A stretch of DNA of 64,000 bases, from the NCBI RefSeq assembly GCF_000759535.1, contig NZ_CP009455.1, positions 4,716,404-4,780,403 of the forward strand. Reading direction: 5' to 3'. The notes beneath the pieces are model-generated. The model was not told the DNA's origin. It made no database searches and was given only the letters and a program-made list of their open reading frames with translations. Below, in pieces: positions 16,923 through 26,600 of the stretch (its first letter is position 1; each line of letters starts with the position of its first letter). The position numbers and the translations under genes are program-made. Origin of the DNA: Pseudomonas cremoricolorata. GTDB taxonomy: Bacteria > Pseudomonadota > Gammaproteobacteria > Pseudomonadales > Pseudomonadaceae.

Positions 16923-18131
16923 TTACAGTTCAGCGTCGAAGATCACCGTGACCTCCCCGCGGTAGCGGCTGCCAGGGTGGTCGAGCATGCTGCGCACCGC
17001 CTGCTCATCCACCTTGAAGTGCAACTGTCCGGGCTTGTTCAGCGCAGGGCTTACCGACTCCATCTGCAAGGCTCCGGCGCGGTCACTGGGCAACGTCAGT
17101 CGCTGTACCTCGGCGCCTTGGTACTCGATGCCGCCGGGCAGGCTCAACGCCACATCAACCTGCACCTGATGCCCTTGCTCATTGCTGATCGCGCAGCCTG
17201 TGCCCAGGTCACGGGCGCAGCGCTTGTAAACGCGAAAAGGACCGGTGGACCACAGTCGAAATGGCAGGTCCCGGTAAAGTCGTTGCGGCGCACCCCGCCC
17301 GTTCATCCACGCCATCCAGCCGCCTGGGGGTTCCAGCACGGCGCGCTCGGAGCCGGGAGCGAACTCGAAGACGAAGGCGTGCTGCACCTCGAGCTGGAAG
17401 TTGAGCGTGAGGCTGGTGTCGTTGAGATTGCTCACTTGGTTACCAAAATCGAAGTCGCCTCCAGGCCCGACGCTGTAGATGAGGCTGCCGGTGTACAGGC
17501 CCGGCTTCATGCGATAAGGCGGCGGCATGTCCAGGTGATAGGCCACGCCCATCTCTTCGATTTCGGTCGGTATCACTTGCCCGTTATCGCCAACCTCAGG
17601 TGCCGAGTGGCAGCCAGCAGGCGCGGATGGCTCCTTGATCGTCCACAGGTACCAGGTGCGCGCCGGCATGACCGGGTGCGAGTAGGTGCGTTTGTACCGA
17701 CAGCCCCCTTGCGGGTAGAGCGTATAAGCCGGGTTGTTGCGGTAAGACTCACCGCCGGTGACTTTCTGGCTCAGCGCGGTGATGGCGAAGGTCAGGGTGT
17801 GTCGCTCGCCAGTCCGTGCGTCGGCCACCTCCACCTGGCGGACACCGGGCAGCTTCACGTAGAAGCGGCTGAGCAGGTCTGGGTCCCCGGTCACCGTGGT
17901 TTTGCTGTAGGTGATCGGAATCTGCATGGCCTGGGTGTCGCGACATTCGGCCGGCCAGCGTCGGCAGAACGAGGCCAGCGGCGTGGTGTTCTCGAAGCGG
18001 CCCGAGGCACTGGCCAGGTACTGCGCGGTCACCGTCACCTCTGCGGCCAGGGTGACCTCCGCAACCAGGCTGAACAGGACGCCGATCACCAATAGGCCGA
18101 TCAGCCAGAACGTCTTGCAATGCGTGTTCAA
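16923..18131 (-). CDS. Class-5 fimbrial tip protein, first copy (TTG start)
   Basis: A 402-residue minor pilin of the CooD/CfaE/CblD family with a hydrophobic signal segment (FWLIGLLVIGVLFSLVAEV) and cleavage probably after TLA. Shared blocks with the copy at 14864 are YSVGPGGDFDFG, PPGGWMAWMNG, WSTGPFRVYK and C-terminal RYRGEVTVIFDAEL. No ATG or GTG fits: the best start is TTG at 18131, with GGAG 5 bases upstream, sharing TTGA with the usher stop, a coupled start. Two ATG-headed extensions would lie inside usher coding sequence. Confidence 0.8.
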   Translation of the reverse strand: MNTHCKTFWLIGLLVIGVLFSLVAEVTLAAEVTVTAQYLASASGRFENTTPLASFCRRWPAECRDTQAMQIPITYSKTTVTGDPDLLSRFYVKLPGVRQVEVADARTGERHTLTFAITALSQKVTGGESYRNNPAYTLYPQGGCRYKRTYSHPVMPARTWYLWTIKEPSAPAGCHSAPEVGDNGQVIPTEIEEMGVAYHLDMPPPYRMKPGLYTGSLIYSVGPGGDFDFGNQVSNLNDTSLTLNFQLEVQHAFVFEFAPGSERAVLEPPGGWMAWMNGRGAPQRLYRDLPFRLWSTGPFRVYKRCARDLGTGCAISNEQGHQVQVDVALSLPGGIEYQGAEVQRLTLPSDRAGALQMESVSPALNKPGQLHFKVDEQAVRSMLDHPGSRYRGEVTVIFDAEL

Positions 18132-20620
18132 CTGCGCTGCGCTCCGGATCGGCTGGGTGCCTGGGCGAGGCTGTCCGGGTTGCACGACAGGTCGCCGGCC
18201 AGCAGAACATCCCCTTCACGGGTGAGGGTATTGGGGTCCAAGGACAGCAGGCAGAGGGTCGTGCCGCCCTGACGCACTTCCAGGGTGGGGGTCGATTCGC
18301 TCATTTCCACGGCGAACATGCCGCCGCTCTCGGCCACGCTGCGGCTGGCATGGTTGACCACCTGGGCGCCGCCCATCGGCTGGCCGTGCGCATCGATCAG
18401 GCGGCCGAGCACGGTGACCGTGCGCAACACGCGCAGCTTGCGGTAGGTGACGCCGCCACGATTGAGGTGGTAGTCCAGGCTGCTGGGCTGGATCACCGCG
18501 GCTGCCTGACCATCGTTGTCCAGGTCGAACTGCACGTAGCCTGCCTTGTAGGCTTGCACCGGCACCACGTTACGTCCCGGCTTGAGGCTGGTGCTCGAGC
18601 CGTACTGACCATCGGCGCGCAGGTCGAGGTTGGGGATGTCGCTCTCGACATCGACGATCAGCCCGGCGTCGTGGGGCAGGTACTGGCCGGTGACCGCCAC
18701 TTTGCCCTCACCTACAGCAACGATGTTCTGCAGGTTCAGCCCGGCACTGAGTTCGCCGTTGTACGACGAGCTTTGCGCGTACACATCGCCATACAGCGCC
18801 TGGCCCTGAAACTGCGCGTTACCGCCCAAGCCTGCGCCGTAGCGATCCACCGTGGCGCTGGCGCCCAGTGACCGCAATGCGCCCAGGTCGACATCTTTCA
18901 TGTAGGAGACGGTGGCGTTGTGGTCGCGTCCGCCATCGTGCGAGGTTCTGCTGCCAATGCTGGCGGCAATGCGTTCACCGCCCTGACCGAGGCTCATGCT
19001 CAAGGTCAGGTTGACCCCGCGGCTACGTTCGTCGCCGCTGCTGCGCGTGCCGGGTCGGTCGAACACGTTCAGGCGCCAGTTGGCATCGGAGCCGAACAGC
19101 TTGCCGTAGTAGGACCAGCCCATGTCCACACCCACGCCTTCGGCCGAGCCGGTGCTGCGCGAGACACGCAACGTGGCGGTACTGTGGTTGCTGATACGCC
19201 GCGTGAACAGCACGGAGGTCTGGCTCTGCTCGGCATAGCGGGCCATCTGGCTGTGGGTCGGGCGGGACATTTCCTCCAACCAGCTCTTGCTGCGACTGAG
19301 CACCAGTGAACCCAGTTCGTGGTTGTTGATGACCTGCAGGTCGTAACCGCTGCCCTGGCCGTCGGAGCGATAGACGTTGCCGTACAGTTTGACTCGGTCC
19401 AAAGCGTCCCAGTCCAGCGACACCCCGTACTGAGTGGTATCGCTGACCTGCTGCACCGAGCCGCCAACGATCGCCCGCGGATGGAGCAGGTAGTTGGCCG
19501 ACACTCCGGCATTGAGGCTGTCTTCGCCGCTCTCTTCCCAGTTGCTGAACAATTGCGCCTGCTGGCCCACATAGGCGTTGTAGCGCCAGCGGCTGTCGAG
19601 GTTGCGCCAGCTGTTGGGCTTGTAGACGAATTCCTGGCTGCGCGAGGTTTCCTGGCCGTCTTCGAGCAGGCGCACCTCTACCTGATAGATACCCGCTGGC
19701 AGAACCTTGGTGTCGAGCGCCTGCAGACCTGGCTGCACCGGCTGGCTGTTGATCAGCACGCCATTGCGGTAGATCTCGACGATGCCGGGCCGGTTGGGGG
19801 TGACGTGGATGGGGGTGGAGCTGGTCTGGCCGTTATCGACCAGCAGACCATCGCTGCTGCCGAACATCAGTCCCAAGGTGGTGTCCGATTGCCGGCCCAT
19901 CAACCGTGGCTGGCGAGTCAGGCCTTGGGCGATGGGGGTGAAATAGCCCAGCCGGTAAAAGTGATCGTCGCTCAGACGTTCGGCGTATAACTGACTGAGA
20001 CGATGGCGCAGGCGATCATCATCGCTGCCGCCGCGGTCCACCTGCGCATCGGCCAGGGTGGTCCAGGCACCCAGGCTGCCCTGCCCCTGCAGGGAATAGA
20101 CGCCGCTGGTTTCGCCGCTGTCGCTGACCAGGTTGAGCTGGTTGCGCAGCAGCAGGCCGCCGCCTTCGTCCGGCAGCGTGTAATAGCGCGGCGCGCTGCC
20201 GGTGCGCTCCGCCGCATCGGTGAGCAACGACAGCTGCGAGTTCACCAGGCTGTAGTGAATGGCCTGCAAGCCATCGGCACAGTCGCGCTGGCAATTGCCA
20301 AGCGGTCGGCCTTCAGCCAGGCGCTCCTGCCAGCGACGTCGCAGGCTGGGTAGCTCGCGACTTTCTGAATAGTCGGTGAATTCAAGCAGTTGCACCTGTT
20401 CGTCGCGGCTGAGCACGATCATCGCATCGCCCAGGTAGCGACCGTCGAGATCGACGCGCACGGCCAGCGGCACGTCGAAGAAGTGCTGCTCAAAGTCGCT
20501 TGGCAGCCCTTGAGCCTGACTGACCACACCCATTGCTCCGCCGGCCATCTCGGCGGCAGCAGGCAGTGCGATCAGACAGACTGCAAACAGTGCGTGGCGT
20601 AGATAACGTGCGGAAAACAT
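18128..20620 (-). CDS. Class-5 fimbrial outer-membrane usher (CblC/CooC/CfaC type)
   Basis: An 830-residue outer-membrane protein with a signal peptide (cleavage near ALPAAAE), an N-terminal chaperone-binding region (DVPLAVRVDLDGRYLGDA), a long beta-barrel with plug, and a C-terminal carboxypeptidase-like domain (LGRLIDAHGQPMGGAQVVN). The family polymerises and exports chaperone-bound pilins. The ATG at 20620 gives the signal peptide; the frame extends 27 bases further without a better start. It lies 85 bases after the pilin gene, and its last bases overlap the tip gene start. Confidence 0.85.
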   Translation of the reverse strand: MFSARYLRHALFAVCLIALPAAAEMAGGAMGVVSQAQGLPSDFEQHFFDVPLAVRVDLDGRYLGDAMIVLSRDEQVQLLEFTDYSESRELPSLRRRWQERLAEGRPLGNCQRDCADGLQAIHYSLVNSQLSLLTDAAERTGSAPRYYTLPDEGGGLLLRNQLNLVSDSGETSGVYSLQGQGSLGAWTTLADAQVDRGGSDDDRLRHRLSQLYAERLSDDHFYRLGYFTPIAQGLTRQPRLMGRQSDTTLGLMFGSSDGLLVDNGQTSSTPIHVTPNRPGIVEIYRNGVLINSQPVQPGLQALDTKVLPAGIYQVEVRLLEDGQETSRSQEFVYKPNSWRNLDSRWRYNAYVGQQAQLFSNWEESGEDSLNAGVSANYLLHPRAIVGGSVQQVSDTTQYGVSLDWDALDRVKLYGNVYRSDGQGSGYDLQVINNHELGSLVLSRSKSWLEEMSRPTHSQMARYAEQSQTSVLFTRRISNHSTATLRVSRSTGSAEGVGVDMGWSYYGKLFGSDANWRLNVFDRPGTRSSGDERSRGVNLTLSMSLGQGGERIAASIGSRTSHDGGRDHNATVSYMKDVDLGALRSLGASATVDRYGAGLGGNAQFQGQALYGDVYAQSSSYNGELSAGLNLQNIVAVGEGKVAVTGQYLPHDAGLIVDVESDIPNLDLRADGQYGSSTSLKPGRNVVPVQAYKAGYVQFDLDNDGQAAAVIQPSSLDYHLNRGGVTYRKLRVLRTVTVLGRLIDAHGQPMGGAQVVNHASRSVAESGGMFAVEMSESTPTLEVRQGGTTLCLLSLDPNTLTREGDVLLAGDLSCNPDSLAQAPSRSGAQRS

Positions 20621-20651
20621 GATGCTCGCCCAGGATCGAGTGCCCACTCCG

Positions 20652-20668
20652 CCCCGGTGAGGCCGGGA
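20652..20668 (-). terminator. Stem-loop between pilin and usher genes
   Basis: CCCCGG (20652-20657), loop TGAGG, CCGGGA (20663-20668); a 6-bp stem with one wobble pair on the minus strand, located between the pilin stop and the usher start, and without a T-run. Such hairpins commonly raise pilin over usher mRNA levels by partial termination or 3'-end protection; that role is inferred. Confidence 0.35.
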
Positions 20669-20705
20669 GCGAAGGGGTCAGGACATTGAAAATCGAGCGA
20701 AACGA

Positions 20706-21179
20706 TCAGGGAGCAGCTGTTTCGAACATCATGCTGACCAACCCCTGGTAGCTGCCCGGCTTGTAGCCGCCGGTCGGCACCTGCGAGGAAACTTCGAAGT
20801 CGATGATCGCGCCCGGAGCGGCTTGCACGTCAGTCAGAATCTGCGCAGGTGTCGTGGTCAGCACGGTGTCGGCAATCTTCACATCGAGGTTGATGGCGTT
20901 CAGACCACTGCTGACCACCGCTGGCGAAAGCAGATGTGCGGTGATCGGGCCGATGGTGCTCTTGGCTTGCAGTTGCTTGCGAATCGGCGTCAGCGCGCCT
21001 TGGAACGAGTTCCAGGCCATGTCCTGCGGATCGTTCATCCAGTTGCCACCGACCGGCTCCACATAGAAGTTGGCGGTTGGTACGGTGGCGGTGATCAGTA
21101 CCTGTTTTTCGATGGGGTCAGCCACGGCGGTGCCGGCGATCAGAACAGCCAATGGAAGGGCAAAGCGCAGTGCTTTCAC
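20706..21179 (-). CDS. CS1-type major fimbrial subunit
   Basis: A 157-residue pilin: signal peptide of about 20 residues ending TAVADP, then a subunit beginning EKQVLITATVPTANFYVEPVG, close in pattern to CooA/CfaB/CblA pilins, and ending in YQGLVSMMFETAAP. It has no cysteine in the mature part, as expected for class-5 pilins. The start is GTG at 21179 with AGGAG 8 bases upstream. It is the first gene of the seven-gene operon, which is where a highly expressed pilin would be. Confidence 0.85.
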   Translation of the reverse strand: MKALRFALPLAVLIAGTAVADPIEKQVLITATVPTANFYVEPVGGNWMNDPQDMAWNSFQGALTPIRKQLQAKSTIGPITAHLLSPAVVSSGLNAINLDVKIADTVLTTTPAQILTDVQAAPGAIIDFEVSSQVPTGGYKPGSYQGLVSMMFETAAP

Positions 21180-21268
21180 GGGTATCTCCTAAGGAACGAA
21201 GGTCGATGGGCGGGAACGCACATCGGTCGATCGAGTCGACGGCGGGCATTATTCCGGCCCACACCCCC

Positions 21269-21312
21269 TCGGAAACACAGGACGCTTCCGACGGTGTTTA
21301 GGAAATTTCCGA
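21269..21312 (-). promoter_or_regulatory. Repeated heptads upstream of the pilin gene
   Basis: Within 44 bp there are four related heptads of the TTTCC[GT]A type: TCGGAAA (near 21269), TTCCGAC (near 21286) and the back-to-back pair TAGGAAA/TTTCCGA with the 10-bp palindrome GGAAATTTCC at 21301-21310. They lie 90-130 bp upstream of the pilin start, where an activator of the NarL/BvgA class would be expected to bind. The pair matches the element at 16896. Function is inferred. Confidence 0.45.
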
Positions 21313-21335
21313 CGATGGCTAAATAATGGCACCCA

Positions 21336-21361
21336 CAAAAACGCCCCGACTGGCGGGGCGT
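21336..21361 (-). terminator. Intrinsic terminator of actP
   Basis: An 8-bp perfect stem ACGCCCCG (21341-21348) / CGGGGCGT (21354-21361), loop of 5, followed on the minus strand by a run of five T. It sits 23 bases beyond the actP stop. Confidence 0.8.
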
Positions 21362-21384
21362 TGTCGAACCATGGAGTCAGGCGA

Positions 21385-23049
21385 TCAGTGCGAAACCGCC
21401 CCGCTGGCCCCCAGCCCGGTTTGCGAGCGCACGAACTGCGGATAGAACAGCGCACGCTCGTTCTCTGCAGCCGCCGACTTGTCGGTGACGGAGAAGAACC
21501 AGATCCCGACGAAGGCGATCAGCATCGAGAACAGCGCTGGGTACTCGTACGGGTAGATCGGGGTTTCGTGACCGAGGATCTGCACCCAGATGGTCGGGCC
21601 GAGCACCATCAGGCCCACTGCGCTGATCAGCCCCAGCCAGCCGCCGATCATGGCGCCGCGGGTGGTCAGCTTCTTCCAGTACATCGAGAGCAGCAGCACC
21701 GGGAAGTTACAGCTGGCGGCGATGGAGAACGCCAGACCGACCATGAAGGCGATGTTCTGTTTCTCGAACAGAATGCCCAGGCCAATGGCCAGCACGCCCA
21801 GGGCGACGGTGGTGATCTTCGAAACGCGGATTTCATCCTTGTCGTTGGCCTTGCCCTTGCGCCACACGCTGGCGTAGAGGTCGTGGGACACCGCCGAGGC
21901 ACCGGCCAGGGTCAGGCCTGCGACCACCGCAAGGATGGTGGCGAAGGCGACCGCCGAGATGAAGCCGAGGAAGATACTGCCGCCCACGGCATCGGCCAGG
22001 TGCACCGCGGCCATGTTGTTGCCGCCGAGCAAGGCGCCTGCGGCGTCCTTGAAGTCCGGGTTGGTGCTGACCAGCAGAATCGCGCCGAAGCCGATGATGA
22101 AGGTCAGGATATAGAAGTAGCCGATGAAGCCTGTGGCATACAGCACGCTCTTGCGCGCTTCCTTGGCGTCGGAAACGGTGAAGAAGCGCATCAGGATGTG
22201 CGGCAGGCCTGCAGTGCCGAACATCAGCGCCAGACCCAGCGAGAACGCCGAGATCGGGTCCTTCACCAAGCCGCCCGGGCTCATGATCGCTTCACCCTTG
22301 GCGTGCACCTTGATCGCCTCGGAGAACAGCGTGTTGAAGTCGAAGCCCACGTGCTTCATCACCATCAGCGCCATGAAGCTTGCGCCCGAGAGCAGCAGCA
22401 CCGCCTTGATGATCTGCACCCAGGTGGTCGCCAGCATCCCGCCGAACAGCACGTACATGCACATGAGGATGCCGACCAGAATCACAGCCACGTGGTAGTC
22501 GAGGCCGAACAGCAGCTGGATCAGCTTGCCGGCACCGACCATCTGCGCGATCAGGTAGAAGGCCACCACCACCAGCGAGCCGGAGGCCGACAGGGTGCGA
22601 ATCTGCTTCTGCCCGAGGCGATAGGACGCCACGTCGGCGAACGTGTACTTGCCCAGGTTACGCAGGCGTTCGGCGATCAGAAACAGAATGATCGGCCAGC
22701 CGACCAGAAAGCCGATGGAGTAGATCAGGCCGTCGTAGCCAGAGGTGAACACCAGCGCGGAGATACCCAGGAAGGACGCTGCCGACATGTAGTCGCCCGC
22801 AATCGCCAGGCCGTTCTGGAACCCGGTGATACGCCCGCCTGCGGCGTAGTAGTCGGCTGCCGACTTGTTGCGCTTCGAGGCCCAGTAGGTGATCCCCAAG
22901 GTGAACAGCACGAAGGCCAGGAACATGGCGATGGCCGAGACGTTCAGGGGTTGTTTGTGCACTTCGCCGGTCAGGGCGTCGGCGGCCAGCAGTGCCGGCG
23001 CGAACAGCCCGGTGCCCAGCAGCGCGAGTGATTTGCCGTAGCGCATCAT
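21385..23049 (-). CDS. actP: Cation/acetate symporter ActP
   Basis: A 554-residue sodium:solute symporter with about 13 transmembrane helices and a cleavable N-terminal segment ([14 protein letters not shown]). Motifs typical of ActP include [37 protein letters not shown] and [15 protein letters not shown]. It imports acetate and other short carboxylates with sodium or protons in the inner membrane. Its start overlaps the stop of the DUF485 gene by four bases (ATGA). The divergent gene encodes the CrbS-type sensor, whose known targets in relatives include actP and acs. Confidence 0.93.
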   Translation of the reverse strand: MMRYGKSLALLGTGLFAPALLAADALTGEVHKQPLNVSAIAMFLAFVLFTLGITYWASKRNKSAADYYAAGGRITGFQNGLAIAGDYMSAASFLGISALVFTSGYDGLIYSIGFLVGWPIILFLIAERLRNLGKYTFADVASYRLGQKQIRTLSASGSLVVVAFYLIAQMVGAGKLIQLLFGLDYHVAVILVGILMCMYVLFGGMLATTWVQIIKAVLLLSGASFMALMVMKHVGFDFNTLFSEAIKVHAKGEAIMSPGGLVKDPISAFSLGLALMFGTAGLPHILMRFFTVSDAKEARKSVLYATGFIGYFYILTFIIGFGAILLVSTNPDFKDAAGALLGGNNMAAVHLADAVGGSIFLGFISAVAFATILAVVAGLTLAGASAVSHDLYASVWRKGKANDKDEIRVSKITTVALGVLAIGLGILFEKQNIAFMVGLAFSIAASCNFPVLLLSMYWKKLTTRGAMIGGWLGLISAVGLMVLGPTIWVQILGHETPIYPYEYPALFSMLIAFVGIWFFSVTDKSAAAENERALFYPQFVRSQTGLGASGAVSH

Positions 23050-23357
23050 TGCTGGGCCTCCTTGAGGATGGCGTTGTTCAGGTCGTCGAATTCGCCGTTG
23101 GCGCGACGCACGTAGATGGCAGTGAGCACGAACGCCGAGACGATCAGGCCAACCCCGAGCGGGATGCCCCAGGTGACGGACGAATCAGGGCTGATCTTGG
23201 CGCCAAGCAGGTGCGGACCATAGGCGATGAGCAGAATGAAACCGCAGTAAAGACCGAGCATGATGGCCGAGAGAATCCAGGCAAAACGCTCGCGCTTGCG
23301 CACCAGCTCCTTGAACCTCGGGCTGTTCTGTATCGATAGGTAAATGCTGTCGTTCAT
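23046..23357 (-). CDS. yjcH: DUF485 family inner-membrane protein (YjcH-like)
   Basis: A 103-residue protein with two transmembrane helices ([20 protein letters not shown] and [20 protein letters not shown]) and the family N-terminus containing [19 protein letters not shown]485 proteins are regular partners of ActP and are co-transcribed with it; their role is unclear. It is the first gene of the yjcH-actP pair. Confidence 0.9.
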   Translation of the reverse strand: MNDSIYLSIQNSPRFKELVRKRERFAWILSAIMLGLYCGFILLIAYGPHLLGAKISPDSSVTWGIPLGVGLIVSAFVLTAIYVRRANGEFDDLNNAILKEAQQ

Positions 23358-23628
23358 TGTTTTTGTCCTAGCAGCACAAAGTAGGGAAAACCCGATTCAA
23401 CTTTAGGCCCACCGCGCCAACCAACCAGACGACCTTAGTCTTAGATGAAACAGTGTCTTGCACAGCAGGTAACAAAGCGCAGCGCAGGACGCCCAATTCA
23501 TGCGCTGTGCAGAGGCTCTGGACTGCGACGCCACGCCACTGCGACCATGGTAGGAACTGACGTCGGCCGTGCGACCTGCCAGACTTCGCCAACCGATTGA
23601 ACGCCCACTTCTGCCCCCCGGAGTTGTC

Positions 23629-26600
23629 ATGTCGTTGTCCAGCGGGCTGATCGCCGTCGTCGCCCTGGCCTATATGGCCATCATGTTCGCCATCGCCTTC
23701 TACGGTGACCGGCGCAGCACGCCGCTGCCGCCGCGTCTGCGCGCCTGGGTATACAGCCTGTCGCTGGCGGTCTACTGCACCAGCTGGACGTTCTTCGGTG
23801 CGGTCGGCCAGGCCGCCGAACAACTGTGGGCGTTCCTGCCGATCTACCTGGGGCCGATCCTGCTACTGATCTTCGCGCCTTGGGTGGTGCAGAAGATGGT
23901 GCTGATCAGCAAGCAGGAGAACATCACCTCGATCGCCGACTTCATCGCCGCGCGCTACGGCAAGTCGCAGTCGCTGGCGGTGGTGGTGGCGCTGATCTGC
24001 CTGGTCGGGGTGCTGCCGTACATCGCCTTGCAGCTCAAGGGCATCGTGCTCGGCGTGAACCTGCTGATCGGCGCCAACGCCGACGCCACCGGCACCCGCG
24101 TGCAGGACACCGCGCTGGTGGTATCGCTGGTGCTGGCGGTGTTCGCCATCGTCTTCGGCACGCGCAGCCTGGATGTGACCGAGCACCACCGCGGCATGGT
24201 CCTGGCAATTGCCTTCGAATCGCTGGTCAAGCTGCTGGCGTTTCTCGCCGTGGGCATCTTCGTGGTGTTCAACCTGTATGACGGCTTCGACGACCTGTTC
24301 ACCCAGGCGCGCCAGTCGGTGCAGCTCGACGATTACTGGCAAGAGACCATCAACTGGCCGTCCATGGTGGTGCAGACCTGCGTGGCGATGATGGCGATCA
24401 TCTGCCTGCCACGGCAGTTCCACGTCACCGTGGTGGAGAACATCGACCCGCAGGATGTGCGCATGGCGCGCTGGGTGTTCCCGCTGTACCTGGCCCTGGC
24501 GGCGCTGTTCGTGGTGCCCATCGCCCTGGCTGGGCAAATGCTGCTGCCCGGCGCGGTGATGTCCGACTCGTTCGTCATCAGCCTGCCGCTGGCCGAAGCG
24601 CACCCAAGCCTTGCGTTGCTGGCGTTTATCGGCGGGGCCTCGGCGGCCACCGGCATGGTCATCGTCGAAGCCGTGGCGCTGTCGACCATGGTGTCCAACG
24701 ACATGCTGCTGCCCTGGCTGCTGCGGCGCAACAACGCTGAGCGCCCGTTCGAGGTGTTCCGCCACTGGATGCTCTCGGTGCGCCGGGTCACCATCGTGGT
24801 CATTCTGCTGCTGGCCTATGTCAGCTACCGCCTGCTCGGCTCCACCGCAAGCCTGGCGACCATCGGCCAGATCGCCTTCGCCGCGGTCACGCAACTCGCG
24901 CCGGCGATGCTCGGTGCACTGTACTGGAAGCAGGCCAACCGCCGCGGCGTGTTCGCCGGGCTGGCGGCGGGCATCTTTCTGTGGTTCTACACCCTGGTGC
25001 TGCCGATCACCGCACACAGCGTCGGCTGGTCGCTGGCGCTGTTCCCAGGGCTGGACTGGCTGCACGGCAACCCGCTGAACCTGCCGATCAGCCCGCTGAC
25101 CCAAGGCGTGGTGCTGTCGCTGGCGGGCAACTTCACCCTGTTCGCCTGGGTCTCGGTGCTGTCGCGCACGCGGGTTTCCGAACACTGGCAGGCCGGGCGC
25201 TTCATCGGCCAGCAGAGCAGCCCGCGGCCGGGCAGCCGCTCGCTGCTGGCGGTGCAGATCGACGACTTGCTGAACCTGGCGGCGCGCTTCGTCGGCGAAG
25301 AGCGCGCGCGGCACAGCTTCGAGCGCTTCGCCGACCTGCAAGGCAAGGCTTTCAATCCCAACCAGAACGCCGATGGCGACTGGATCGAGCACACCGAACG
25401 GCTGCTGGCCGGCGTACTCGGTACGTCTTCGACCCGCGCGGTGGTCAAGGCCGCCATCGAAGGCCGCGACATGCAGCTCGAAGACGTCGTGCGCATCGCC
25501 GATGAAGCCTCCGAGGTACTGCAGTTCAACCGCGCCCTGCTGCAAGGGGCCATCGAGAACATCAACCAGGGCATCAGTGTGGTCGACCAGAACCTGCACC
25601 TGGTGGCCTGGAACCGCCGCTACCTCGAGCTGTTCAACTACCCCGACGGGCTGATCAGTGTCGGTCGGCCGATTGCCGACATCATTCGTTTCAATGCCGA
25701 GCGCGGCCTGTGCGGCCCTGGCGAGGCGCATGTGCATGTTGCGCGCCGGCTGCACTGGATGCGCCAGGGCCGCGCCCACACCTCCGAACGGCTGTTCCCC
25801 AATGGCCGGGTCATCGAGCTGATCGGCAACCCCATGCCCGGTGGTGGCTTCGTCATGAGCTTCACCGACATCACCCCGTTCCGCGACGCCGAGCAGGCGC
25901 TCAAGGACGCCAATGAAAGCCTCGAACAACGGGTCGCCGAACGCACCCACGAGTTGTCGCAGCTGAACCAGGCGCTGTCGGAGGCCAAGAGCCAGGCCGA
26001 GGCGGTCAGCCAGTCGAAGACGCGCTTTCTCGCCGCCGTCAGCCACGACCTGATGCAGCCGCTCAACGCCGCACGGTTGTTCTCCGCGGCGCTGTCGCAA
26101 CAGGAAGAAGCCCTGAGCGACGATGCCCGGCAACTGGTGCAGCACCTAGACAGCTCGCTGCGCTCGGCTGAAGAGCTGATCAGCGACCTGCTGGACATCT
26201 CGCGCCTGGAGAACCGCAAGATCACCCCCGATGCCAAACCCTTCGCCCTCAGCGGGCTGTTCGACACCCTCGGCGCCGAGTTCAAGGTGCTGGCCGCGCA
26301 GAAGCAGCTGGAGTTCCGCCTGCGCGGCAGTCGCCTGCGGGTGCACAGCGACATCAAGCTGCTGCGCCGGGTGCTGCAGAACTTCCTGACCAACGCCCTG
26401 CGCTATGGCAAGAGCCCGATCCTGCTCGGCACGCGGCGCGACGGCGAGCGGCTGTGGCTGGAGGTATGGGACCGCGGGCCGGGCATCGCCGACGACAAAC
26501 TGCAGGTGATTTTCCAGGAGTTCAAACGCCTGGACAGCCACCAGACCCGCGCGGAAAAGGGTCTGGGTCTGGGCCTGGCGATTGCCGATGGCCTGTGCCG

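Noticed and set aside
10989..21312. Type 4 pilus or curli locus
   Set aside because: Usher, chaperone and CS1-type subunit patterns identify chaperone-usher fimbriae.
21361..23031. 556-codon plus-strand frame over actP
   Set aside because: Antisense shadow; actP has a full domain set and a terminator in the correct sense.
23863..26145. 760-codon minus-strand frame over crbS
   Set aside because: Antisense shadow of a certain gene; composition dominated by His, Gln and Arg.
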